Below are positions 36,431-44,535 of a DNA stretch of 64,000 nucleotides, in pieces. The notes under the pieces were generated by a model. That model saw nothing but the letters and a program-made list of their open reading frames with translations. It searched no databases and was not told the origin of the DNA. The stretch's first letter is position 1. The number at the start of each line of letters is the position of its first letter. The stretch comes from Nocardia grenadensis NBRC 108939 (GTDB lineage Bacteria; Actinomycetota; Actinomycetes; Mycobacteriales; Mycobacteriaceae), in the NCBI RefSeq assembly GCF_001613445.1, contig NZ_BDCJ01000011.1:62001-126000 (forward strand). The letters are read 5' to 3'. The translations under genes were made by a program, and so were the position numbers.

Positions 36431-37723
36431 TTGTCCACACCACGCCGTGCCCCGCTATCGCAGTCATCGATGATCACAGGGGCGTTTCCCGCTCCCGCCG
36501 GCCCCGTCGCCGAACCCCCGAGCCCGCGGTACCCGATGTACACGCAGGAGTTCGCCACGGACCCGCACCGCGCGTACCGCGAGATACGAGAGCAGTTCGG
36601 GCCGCTGGTTCCGGTGGACCTGGCCCCCGGAGTGCCGGCCACCCTGGTGATCAGCCACAAGATCGCCGTGCGTATCCTCAACGATCCCGACCACTTCCCG
36701 GCCGACCCCCGGTACTGGCAGGAGACCGTGCCGCAGGACTCTCCGGTGCTGCCGATGATGAAATGGCTTCCGGCCGCCCGGTACAACGTCGGTGACGTCC
36801 ACGCCCGCTATCGACAGGCATCAGCCGACAGTATCGACGGCGTGGACCTCAACGCCTTGCCGGCGACGGTCGAGCGCATCGCCACTCCGTTGATCAACGA
36901 CTTCTGTGCGAACGGCGCCGCCGATCTGATGAATCAGTACGCCTTCCCGTTGGCGCTGGAGATCATCAATCACATCTGCGGCTGCCCCGACGATATCGGC
37001 AAGCGGATAGCGGCCGGTATGGCCGCGCGGTTCGACACCGTACGGGCCGAGGAGGGTATGGGCATCCTCAAATCCGCGCTGATGGAACTGATCCATCTCA
37101 AACGTGACCGGCCGGGCGACGATGCCACCTCACGGCTCGCCGAACACAGCACCGGCCTCGACGATGTCGAGGTCTTCGCGCAGTTGATGAGCTTCTACGG
37201 GGCCGGTTTCGAGGCTCAGCGCAACCTCATCACCAACGCCCTGCTGCTGATGATCACCGAGCCCCAGTACGGGCCCGGGGATACCTTCGGGGGGAACCTG
37301 TCGACCGACGACGCCATCGACAACGTCCTCTTCAACGATCCGCCGATGGCCAATTTCTGCACGACCTATCCGCGTCAGCCCATACCGGTCGCCGATACCT
37401 GGTTGCCCGCCCACCAACCGGTGCTCATCAGCCTCTCGGCCTGCAACAACGACCCCGAGATCCGCAACGACTTCGACACCCCCGGTGGCAGTTTCGTCGG
37501 GAACCGCTCCCACCTCGCCTGGAGTGTCGGGCCGCACGCCTGCCCCGCGCAATCGCTGGCCCGCACCGCCGTACGCAGCGCGATCGATGTGGTGCTCAAC
37601 GCCATTCCCGATCTATGCCTGGATACCCGGCAGGAACTGGTCTGGCGGCCGGGCCCGTTCCACCGGGCACTGGCCGGGTTGCCCGTCGTCTTCGAGCCCG
37701 CTCCCCCGCTGCCCGTGCTGTAG
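36431..37723 (+). CDS. Cytochrome P450 lacking the ExxR motif (CYP157-like)
   Basis: A 430-residue P450. The heme-binding loop is present as AWSVGPHACPAQSLAR with Cys371 the axial ligand, and the I-helix reads YGAGFEAQRNLI (Glu261 instead of the usual acid-Thr pair). The K-helix, where all ordinary P450s have ExxR, reads NVLFNDPP (Asn298 and Phe301). Some actinobacterial P450s such as CYP157C1 also lack ExxR, so the enzyme may be unusual rather than broken. TTG at 36431 has GGAG eight bases before it; ATG 36470 is the alternative. No ferredoxin gene is adjacent, and the conservon genes often found with CYP157 relatives are absent. Confidence 0.82.
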   Translation: MSTPRRAPLSQSSMITGAFPAPAGPVAEPPSPRYPMYTQEFATDPHRAYREIREQFGPLVPVDLAPGVPATLVISHKIAVRILNDPDHFPADPRYWQETVPQDSPVLPMMKWLPAARYNVGDVHARYRQASADSIDGVDLNALPATVERIATPLINDFCANGAADLMNQYAFPLALEIINHICGCPDDIGKRIAAGMAARFDTVRAEEGMGILKSALMELIHLKRDRPGDDATSRLAEHSTGLDDVEVFAQLMSFYGAGFEAQRNLITNALLLMITEPQYGPGDTFGGNLSTDDAIDNVLFNDPPMANFCTTYPRQPIPVADTWLPAHQPVLISLSACNNDPEIRNDFDTPGGSFVGNRSHLAWSVGPHACPAQSLARTAVRSAIDVVLNAIPDLCLDTRQELVWRPGPFHRALAGLPVVFEPAPPLPVL

Positions 37724-37968
37724 CCCCGCCGGAATCTCCGAGCCGCCGGGTGTCCACCTGCCGACGATCGCGGTCGCCCCGGCGAGTTCACGGGCGGTGT
37801 CGTAGTCGAAGACCACATGCCCGCTCACTACGTCGACATCGCGCTTCAGCCGCTGCATCGGATGGTCGCTGAAGTAGCGATCCCGGGAACTGGTCCGCGC
37901 GGCAACATTTACCGGCAAATACTGGCATTCACTGGACTTCCCTGGAATCGCCCCCTACATTTCACCCC

Positions 37969-38751
37969 ATGCCCACCGCCGAGGCGCTCGAAGCGCGCAT
38001 AGCCGAGTTACGCGCGCAGGTGCGCCGGGCCGCCGGGTCCGGAGATCGGACCGCGGCCCGGAGGTTGCGCGCCCAACTCCGGGTCGCCGAAACGGAATGG
38101 GATGCCGCGGTTCTCGGGGTACCGGAAGAACCCGCGCCGACCCGGCAGTCCACGGCGGCGGTCCCGGTCCGGGAGCACGTACATCGCGCGCTCACCCTGC
38201 TGTCGGTGCCCGCGGCCCCGAAACTGGTACTCGCCGTACACGACGCGTTCTTCTCCGGAGAACTGGTCCCGGCGCGGCTCACCAGCCTGCGCCGCGACGA
38301 GGAGCGGTCCTTCCGGGCCGCGCCGTACGCTCGCCCGTACTACATCTGCGCAGCCATGACCACCGATCTGCTGGCCCCGGCCCGCGGCCTGCTGGCAGTG
38401 AGCACCTGGTCGTCGGCGCAGCGTATGGTCGGGCCGTTGAGTCCGCGGGTGGACCTGCTCACGGGCGCCATCCGCCTGGCCCAGTACATGATCGACCACG
38501 GATGCACATCCGCCGGCCAACGCGTGCTGTGGCAGCTGGCGGTGTCCATCCCCGGCGCGACCGACCGGAAGGGGATCGACCCGGAGCTCGTGCGGGCGGC
38601 CGCGGAACGGGAACTAGAGGTGCACAGAGACGACGACACACAGCAGCGGGCCGACGCCGCGGAGCGGGCGGTGCGGCAACTGGCGGATCCCGCGGCGCAA
38701 TTGTTCGGCGTTCGGCTCGCGGTAGCCGACCGGCGACGGAACGAGGCCTGA
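37969..38751 (+). CDS. Coiled-coil plus winged-helix-like protein of the nuclease-helicase cassette
   Basis: A 260-residue protein I cannot assign to a named family. Residues 1-45 form a charged coiled coil (EALEARIAELRAQVRRAAG). Residues 65-115 look like a winged-helix DNA-binding unit (REHVHRALTLLSVPAAPKLV, then SLRRDEERSFRAAPY, a wing-like turn). The rest is helical with an Ala/Arg/Glu-rich end. It is the first gene of a four-gene operon; only one base separates its stop from the nuclease ATG. By position it may be the DNA-recognition or regulatory component. The start ATG is at 37969; no strong ribosome site is visible. Confidence 0.6.
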   Translation: MPTAEALEARIAELRAQVRRAAGSGDRTAARRLRAQLRVAETEWDAAVLGVPEEPAPTRQSTAAVPVREHVHRALTLLSVPAAPKLVLAVHDAFFSGELVPARLTSLRRDEERSFRAAPYARPYYICAAMTTDLLAPARGLLAVSTWSSAQRMVGPLSPRVDLLTGAIRLAQYMIDHGCTSAGQRVLWQLAVSIPGATDRKGIDPELVRAAAERELEVHRDDDTQQRADAAERAVRQLADPAAQLFGVRLAVADRRRNEA

Positions 38752-38752
38752 C

Positions 38753-39850
38753 ATGACGCTTGCGGAAAAGACACTGACCAAACGGCTCGACGACTTGCGC
38801 GGCGACGCTCCGGCCACCCGACACAATGCCCGGACCATCGCCGCGCTCACCGCCAATCCGGGCTGCGCGCGCCGGGCGCTGCTGGACGCCGCGGCGGTGG
38901 ACAAGACCGTGATCGCCCGGGAACTGGGTTTCCCGCCGAAATTCGGTCAGTCGCCGTTCGCGATCACCCGCGGCAACAGCTTCGAGGCCATGGTGAAGGC
39001 GCACGGCTGCGCCGAACTGCTGCGGCTGCTGCGCGAAGAACTCGGGCTGACCATTCCGGAGGTCGGCTACCACGATCTGGAGACCGTCGGCGACAACGCG
39101 AGCAATTCGGTGCGCTACCAGCGCACCAAACAGTTGCTGGGCCAGGCGTTGACCTCGGGCCAGGGCACTCTGTTCGATCATCCGATGTTGCGCTTGGAGA
39201 TCGCCGGCGCCACCGCCTACCTGGAACCGGATGTGGTGGCCCTGCAGATCGGTGGCCTGTTCCACGTGGTGGAGATCAAATCGTTCGCCGTCGTCGACGG
39301 GCAGGCCGATCCCGCGCAGGTGGCCTCTGCGGCCCGGCAGTCGGCGGTCTACGTGCTGGCCATGCGGGAGCTGCTGCGCGAACTCGGGCAGTCCCCGGAA
39401 CTGGTCGCGCACAATTCGATCCTGGTGTGCGCCCGGGATTTCACCAACCGCCCGACCGCCGCTCTGGTGGATCTGCGTAAACAGCTCGCGGTGATCGGAC
39501 GCCAGCTGTCCCGGCTCACCTCGATCGACACCCTTCTCGATCTGGTTCCGCCCGACGCCTCGTTCACCCCGGGCGACGGGCTGGCCGGCACCGTCGCGGC
39601 GATACCATCGCGCTACGCCCCGGAATGCATGTCCAGCTGTGAACTGGCCTTCGCCTGCCGCTCCGAGGCCCGCACCCAGGGCTCGGTGGACACCCTCGGC
39701 CGCGGCGTATGCGACGACCTGGGCGGTATCGACAACCTCGACACGGTGCTCGCCCTGGCCGACGGCACCCTGGACCCGGGTCCCGAACACGCCGATATCG
39801 CGGAGATGCTCCGCCGGGCGCGGGCACTGCGCCTGGAGGTCGCCCGATGA
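38753..39850 (+). CDS. PD-(D/E)XK nuclease with Cas4/RecB-type Fe-S cysteines
   Basis: A 365-residue predicted nuclease. The core motif is Asp160 (TAYLEPDVV) with Glu174 and Lys176 (HVVEIKSF), followed by the Q-x3-Y motif Gln196/Tyr200 (ARQSAVYVL) typical of RecB/Cas4 enzymes. Four cysteines are placed as in the 4Fe-4S versions: Cys38 near the N-terminus and Cys292, Cys296 and Cys302 in ECMSSCELAFACRSE after the core. An Fe-S-clasped exonuclease acting with the helicase two genes downstream is a fair prediction. It is not close to CRISPR Cas4 in length, and no CRISPR array is present. Its stop overlaps the next ATG by four bases. Confidence 0.7.
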   Translation: MTLAEKTLTKRLDDLRGDAPATRHNARTIAALTANPGCARRALLDAAAVDKTVIARELGFPPKFGQSPFAITRGNSFEAMVKAHGCAELLRLLREELGLTIPEVGYHDLETVGDNASNSVRYQRTKQLLGQALTSGQGTLFDHPMLRLEIAGATAYLEPDVVALQIGGLFHVVEIKSFAVVDGQADPAQVASAARQSAVYVLAMRELLRELGQSPELVAHNSILVCARDFTNRPTAALVDLRKQLAVIGRQLSRLTSIDTLLDLVPPDASFTPGDGLAGTVAAIPSRYAPECMSSCELAFACRSEARTQGSVDTLGRGVCDDLGGIDNLDTVLALADGTLDPGPEHADIAEMLRRARALRLEVAR

Positions 39851-41325
39851 GCGTGCTCAGCGCGCTGGCGAAAGTGACCGCGGTACGTAGCGGTCGCGCC
39901 GAACCCATCGCCGACCGGCGGCACTACCACCTCTCGGACCGCCCCCTCGTACTCGTGCCGCTGCGGCTGGCCGGTGAGTCCGCGGCACCGCTGGCGGTCG
40001 CGCTCGGGTCGTCCCCGCACGACGCGACGGTGCTGATCGTGGCCCAGCCCCGCGACCGGGTGCTGCGCCTGCGGTTCATCGAATACTTCGCGGACCGGGT
40101 GCTGCCCTACATCTCGTCGTTCTGCGAGGACGCCGAGGAACTGACGGTGAAATCGACCGGCGAGGCCTACCTGCGGTACCTGGACGCTCCGCAGCTGCTG
40201 GTGCCCAATCCCGGCGGCGCCGAATTCCTGCGCCTGCTGGGCCGGTCGGTGCGGTTCCATCGCACCGAGGGCGACAACGCGGTCCCGGAATCCCTTCCGC
40301 TGCTGGGCCGCTGGCTCACCTGGTTCGGTGACCGCTCCGATTTCCCGGGATCCAGTGTGTGCCTGGCGATGACTTCCGTCCTCACCACCCATTGGGCCTC
40401 CGGGCAGTCCGCGCTCGAGGACGGTAACCTCGCCGCCCTGCTCGGCTGGATAGACCCGCCCGCCGGCATGACGGGGCCGGAGGCCGCCGCCCTGGCCGAG
40501 GATCCGCTGGCCTATCCACCCGCCGGCCCGGCCACCGACCCCGGTTTCGACAACGAGGAGCTGGCGCCCCTGATCGCCGCCTACGACGGCGCCGAGCACG
40601 AATGGGCCAAGGTCGTAGCCACCGAACGGCTCGAACAGGCTTTGCGCGGACAATTGGAACCGACCTGGCAGCTGATGTGGCGGGCCGTGGAACTGCTGCG
40701 CGCCCTGCCGGAGGGCGCGAGCGTGGCCAAACGCTGGACCGACGACCGCGCGGCGTTCTCCTGGTTCGTGGCCGATATCCCGGAAGGGTATCCACAGGCC
40801 CGCCGCGATTCGGCGGTCTCGGCGACCCGGCGCCTGCTCAAACAGGAACAGGCGTTGGACACCTTCCAGGCACAGCGCGCCTTCGACGATCCCCGGGTCC
40901 TGATCGAATACCGGCTCGTCGGCGAGGCGTTCCAGGGCACGGTCAGCGCCTGCGAACCCGAGCGGCGGGCGAAACCGAAATCCCGCGAGGTGCCGCGCCC
41001 GTATCTGTGGGTGCATACCGCCGACCCCTTCCGGGCCCGCCTCGGCGAGACCTTGATCCGGATCGACCGGCCCGCGCAGAAGGCCGAGGTCGTCGCGGTG
41101 GAGGAAGATGTGATCCAGCTGGAACTGGTCAGCGGGATGGGACAGGGCAAGAACCCCGCCGCGGGCAGTGTCCCCGAGGAGGGCGACGCGATCGGCTTCG
41201 CCCGCTTCTCCCCCAGCGGTTTCGGCGGTCCGCCCGCCAAACTCCCGCCTCGGGAGGAGACGCCGTGGACCCACGGCGGCCCGCCGCCCGACCCGACCCT
41301 CGAACTCGCGGAGGAGTGGTCGTGA
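39847..41325 (+). CDS. Unrecognised 492-residue protein between nuclease and helicase
   Basis: A soluble-looking protein without motifs I can name. It has an N-terminal beta-rich part (YHLSDRPLVLVPLRLAGE, DATVLIVAQPRDRVLRLRFIEYFADRVLPYI), a helical centre and a C-terminal beta domain (PFRARLGETLIRIDRPAQKA, EVVAVEEDVIQLELVSGMGQG) ending in a Pro-rich tail. The C-terminal part resembles a small SH3/OB-like barrel. It overlaps both neighbours (ATGA and GTGA), so it is made in step with the nuclease and helicase and is probably a structural or adaptor subunit of the same complex. Confidence 0.6.
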   Translation: MSVLSALAKVTAVRSGRAEPIADRRHYHLSDRPLVLVPLRLAGESAAPLAVALGSSPHDATVLIVAQPRDRVLRLRFIEYFADRVLPYISSFCEDAEELTVKSTGEAYLRYLDAPQLLVPNPGGAEFLRLLGRSVRFHRTEGDNAVPESLPLLGRWLTWFGDRSDFPGSSVCLAMTSVLTTHWASGQSALEDGNLAALLGWIDPPAGMTGPEAAALAEDPLAYPPAGPATDPGFDNEELAPLIAAYDGAEHEWAKVVATERLEQALRGQLEPTWQLMWRAVELLRALPEGASVAKRWTDDRAAFSWFVADIPEGYPQARRDSAVSATRRLLKQEQALDTFQAQRAFDDPRVLIEYRLVGEAFQGTVSACEPERRAKPKSREVPRPYLWVHTADPFRARLGETLIRIDRPAQKAEVVAVEEDVIQLELVSGMGQGKNPAAGSVPEEGDAIGFARFSPSGFGGPPAKLPPREETPWTHGGPPPDPTLELAEEWS

Positions 41326-42632
41326 GTACTGCGGATGAGGTGGTCGGCCGGATCCTCGCCGACCTCGACAACGCCGCCCACCGCGCCTTGGTGGTGGATT
41401 CCCCGCCGGGCGCCGGTAAGTCCACCCTGGTGGTACGCGCGGCCCGGCAGCTGGCCGCGGCCGACGACGAACAGCGGATGATCGTGGCGCAGACCAACGA
41501 ACAGGTCGACGACCTCATCGATCGGCTCGCCACCGCCGACCCCGGCCTGCTGATCGGGCGGTTGTCCGCCGGCGACTACCGTCGCAGCGCGCGGATCGAC
41601 CGCGACAATGTCGAGGTGGCCAACCGGCCCGCCGATCTGGAGAAATGCGCGATCGTGATCGGCACCGCCGCGAAATGGGCGACGCTGGACGAGGGCCGCT
41701 GGTCGTATGCGATCGTCGACGAGGCCTACCAGATGCGCTCGGATATGTTGCTGCGGATCGCCAACCGGTTCGAACGCGGCCTCTTCGTCGGCGACCCCGG
41801 CCAGCTGGACCCATTCGCCACCGTCGACGGTGACCGCTGGGCGGGACTGTCGTGGGATCCGACCATGAGCGCGGTGGCGGTGATGCTCAACCACAATGCC
41901 GGTATCCCGGTGCACACCCTGCCGGTGTCGTGGCGGCTGCCACCCTCGGCGGCCTCGGTGGTGTCCTCGGCGTTCTATCCGTTCGCGCCGTTCGCCGCCG
42001 GAACCCGCCCCGAACAGCGCCGGCTCGAATTCACCACCCGCGGTCTGCGCGGGCCGGTGGACGACGTACTCGACGAGGCCGCCGCACACGGCTGGGCGTA
42101 CTACGAACTGCCCGCCCGGCATACGCTGCGTACCGACGGCGAAGCGGTGGCCGCCATCGCCGACCTCGCCTGCCGGTTGCTGGAACGCGGCGGTGTCGCG
42201 CATTCCGAACACGGCAACCGCGAGATCGACGCGACCCGTATCGCGGTCGGTACCGCGCACCGCGACCAGGCCCAGGCGGTACGCGACGCGCTGGCGGGAA
42301 CGGTGGCGGAAACGGTCACCGTCGATACCGCCAACCGGCTGCAGGGCCGCGAATACGATGTCACCGTCATCCTGCATCCGCTCTCCGGCCGCCGCGACGC
42401 GGGCGCGTTCCATCTGGAGGCCGGGCGGTTGTGCGTGCTGGCGTCCCGGCACCGGCACGCCTGTATCGTCGTGGGCCGCGCCGGGATCGGGGAACTCCTG
42501 GATGCGCACCCTTCCGCGGAACCGGTCTATCTCGGGGTGCCGGTGAAGTTTCCCGACGGCTGGGAGGCCAATCAGGCGGTGCTGAGCAGGCTGGCCGAGC
42601 ATCGCATCGCCGCGCCGGTCCAGGCCCGGTGA
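41322..42632 (+). CDS. Superfamily 1 (Upf1/Dna2/UvrD-like) helicase
   Basis: A 436-residue SF1 helicase starting at GTG 41322. Motif I is SPPGAGKST at 27-35, motif II is IVDEAYQ at 131-137, motif III is VGDPGQLDPF at 156-165, motif IV is near VSWRLPPSA, motif V is TANRLQGREYDVTVI, and motif VI is LASRHRHACIVVG. All are intact, so it should hydrolyse ATP and translocate on nucleic acid. The DEAYQ box is closer to the Upf1/Dna2 type (DEAxQ) than UvrD (DExx). It is short for the family, with almost no accessory domains. Paired with an Fe-S nuclease it recalls the Dna2/AddB division of labour split over two genes. Confidence 0.85.
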   Translation: MSTADEVVGRILADLDNAAHRALVVDSPPGAGKSTLVVRAARQLAAADDEQRMIVAQTNEQVDDLIDRLATADPGLLIGRLSAGDYRRSARIDRDNVEVANRPADLEKCAIVIGTAAKWATLDEGRWSYAIVDEAYQMRSDMLLRIANRFERGLFVGDPGQLDPFATVDGDRWAGLSWDPTMSAVAVMLNHNAGIPVHTLPVSWRLPPSAASVVSSAFYPFAPFAAGTRPEQRRLEFTTRGLRGPVDDVLDEAAAHGWAYYELPARHTLRTDGEAVAAIADLACRLLERGGVAHSEHGNREIDATRIAVGTAHRDQAQAVRDALAGTVAETVTVDTANRLQGREYDVTVILHPLSGRRDAGAFHLEAGRLCVLASRHRHACIVVGRAGIGELLDAHPSAEPVYLGVPVKFPDGWEANQAVLSRLAEHRIAAPVQAR

Positions 42633-42866
42633 GCGAGGCCGCGACTCGCGACACCGGTGGAACCGGCGGGCCCGCGCCGACCCGCTGACAACCCTCCGGC
42701 CGTCGGTCGCCCCGGAAGGGACCGCCTCGTCCGATGCGGCTCGCGCCGGTGGGAAGGTGACTCATTGCGTCCGCCCCGCGGGACGCGCCGGTCCGGCACG
42801 CCGCGTGGCCGGGCAACCAATTGCGCAGCGATTGCCGTCCGCCGGTTCCCGGGGCACTATGGCGGG

Positions 42867-44177
42867 ATGCGAGTCCTCATCGAGCTGCGCCCCTCCCCTG
42901 AACTCATTTCCGCCGCAATGGATTCCGCGGGCGAAGTCGCCGCCGCCGCGCTCACCGGTGAGGTACCCGGTTTCACCGTCGACTCCGGCTACGGTGCCGT
43001 GTCCGTCCCCGCTGCCACGGCGGCCAGCGATACCCGCGGGGACGGCGGCTCGTATGTGGTGCGCGGGGAGATACCCGACGACGACCCGGCCGCCCGGGCC
43101 GCGGTGGCGGGCGCTCCGGGGGTGACCGGGATCTTCGCCGATCCGGTGATCGAACCGGTGCTCACCTGCGGAGACACCGGCCCGGTCGGCACCTGGACGG
43201 ACGTCGCCGAGCGGCTCGGCCGCGCCGAGCTCACCGCCGCCGGACTGACGGGTGCGGGTGTGGCCGTGGCCGTGCTGGACACCGGGATCAACGCGGCGGC
43301 GGTGCGGCGGGCCGCCGGTGCCCCGATCGCGATCGACGCCGCCCGGAGTTGGAACCCGGCCGGGGTCCGCGGCATCGCCGGCGAGTTCCCGGTCGACCAC
43401 GGCACCATGTGCGCCTTCGACGCGCTCATCGCCGCACCGCAGGCCACCTTCCTCGATATCCCGCTACTACAGAGCACGCGTTCCGGCGGTAGCCGGATGG
43501 ACGGACTGCTCTCCGACGCACTCGCCGCATTCGCCCATCTACGTACGGTGCTGACCGCGCAACCGGCGGACCGCCGGGCCCTGGTGGTCAGCAACAGCTG
43601 GGGTTCGTTCGCACCGCAGTGGGATTTCCCGGTCGGTGATCCGGGCAACTACTCCGACAATCCCGATCACCCGTTCAACGCCATCGTGGCCTCCCTGGAC
43701 GCGGCGGGAGCCGATATCCTCTTCGCCGCCGGGAACTGCGGCCGCGACTGCCCCGACGGACGCTGCGCCTACCCCGAGCGACCCATCACCGGAGCGAACT
43801 CGCATCCGGACGTGCTGTCGGTCGGTGCCGTCGACACCGGTGGTGAGCGGGTCGGATACTCGTCGCAGGGTCCCGGCCGGCTCGCCGATCGCAAACCCGA
43901 CCTCTGCGCCTACTCCCATTTCCTGGGTTCCACCGCCTTCGGCGCCGACGCACCCGATACCGGCACCTCCACCGCCTGCCCGGTGCTGGCCGGAGTCGTC
44001 GCCGCCTTCCGTACTCGGTGGACCACGGCCGAGGTATCGCCCGCCCGCCTGCGGGAACTGTTGCGCAACACCGCGGGCGATCGGGCGGGCGCCGGATTCG
44101 ACTACGACTACGGGTACGGCATCGTCGAGCCCCGGGCCCTGCTCGCAGAGCTGCAAAAAGCCGCGGCCCGCGCGTAG
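42867..44177 (+). CDS. Subtilisin-like serine protease (S8), without signal peptide
   Basis: A 436-residue S8 peptidase with a complete triad: Asp138 (VAVLDTGIN), His178 (VDHGTMC), Ser368 (TGTSTACPVLAGVVAAF), plus the oxyanion Asn290 (FAAGNCG). Residues 1-100 form a propeptide-like region (RVLIELRPSPELI, then VTGIFADPVIEPV just before the catalytic domain). There is no signal peptide and no C-terminal membrane segment, so it is not a mycosin and probably acts in the cytoplasm. A Cys-rich insert (CGRDCPDGRC) at 291-300 is unusual. It follows the helicase by about 230 bases, and a small protein follows nine bases after its stop. Confidence 0.82.
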   Translation: MRVLIELRPSPELISAAMDSAGEVAAAALTGEVPGFTVDSGYGAVSVPAATAASDTRGDGGSYVVRGEIPDDDPAARAAVAGAPGVTGIFADPVIEPVLTCGDTGPVGTWTDVAERLGRAELTAAGLTGAGVAVAVLDTGINAAAVRRAAGAPIAIDAARSWNPAGVRGIAGEFPVDHGTMCAFDALIAAPQATFLDIPLLQSTRSGGSRMDGLLSDALAAFAHLRTVLTAQPADRRALVVSNSWGSFAPQWDFPVGDPGNYSDNPDHPFNAIVASLDAAGADILFAAGNCGRDCPDGRCAYPERPITGANSHPDVLSVGAVDTGGERVGYSSQGPGRLADRKPDLCAYSHFLGSTAFGADAPDTGTSTACPVLAGVVAAFRTRWTTAEVSPARLRELLRNTAGDRAGAGFDYDYGYGIVEPRALLAELQKAAARA

Positions 44178-44186
44178 CGTGGGGAA

Positions 44187-44447
44187 ATGCCGCTGCTGAC
44201 CGTCTCGCTGCCCCCTGGCTCGGTGCTGGCCGACGCCCTGCGGGAACTGGGACTGGCCGAGGACGAGGTCGACCGCGAATACGGTTTGATCGCGGTCGAC
44301 CCGGATTCCGGCCGGTTCGCGCTCCGGGTGGCCGCGAGTGCCGCAGCCCGGCTGGCCACCGGTAGCGCGGCCACGGTTTTCGCGGACCCACCCGTCGAAC
44401 CGCTGGGCGACGCCGGGTCCATGGGACGCGACGAACCCGGCCCTTGA
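44187..44447 (+). CDS. Small protein resembling the adjacent protease propeptide
   Basis: An 86-residue protein nine bases after the protease gene. Its fold pattern (LLTVSLPPGSVLADALRELGL, then EYGLIAVDPDSGRFALRVAA, and ATVFADPPVEPLG) mirrors the propeptide of the protease, whose last strand reads GIFADPVIEPV. Subtilase propeptides (inhibitor family I9) fold, inhibit and chaperone their enzymes, and stand-alone copies act as inhibitors. I infer that this is a separately encoded inhibitor or chaperone for the neighbouring S8 enzyme. The match is short and read by eye, so this remains tentative. Confidence 0.5.
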   Translation: MPLLTVSLPPGSVLADALRELGLAEDEVDREYGLIAVDPDSGRFALRVAASAAARLATGSAATVFADPPVEPLGDAGSMGRDEPGP

Positions 44448-44535
44448 CCGAAACCCGCTGGTCCTCGGGTGATTCCAGCCTCATCCCCGGTGCCGGGGTG
44501 CTGTGATCGGTCACCGGATGTGGTATCCGTAGCTC

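Noticed and set aside
38753..39850. Reading the Fe-S nuclease as CRISPR-associated Cas4
   Set aside because: No repeats, no cas1/cas2 and a much longer protein; only the fold and motif arrangement are shared.
42867..44177. Calling the subtilase a type VII mycosin (MycP)
   Set aside because: It has no signal peptide, no C-terminal membrane helix and no ESX core genes beside it.
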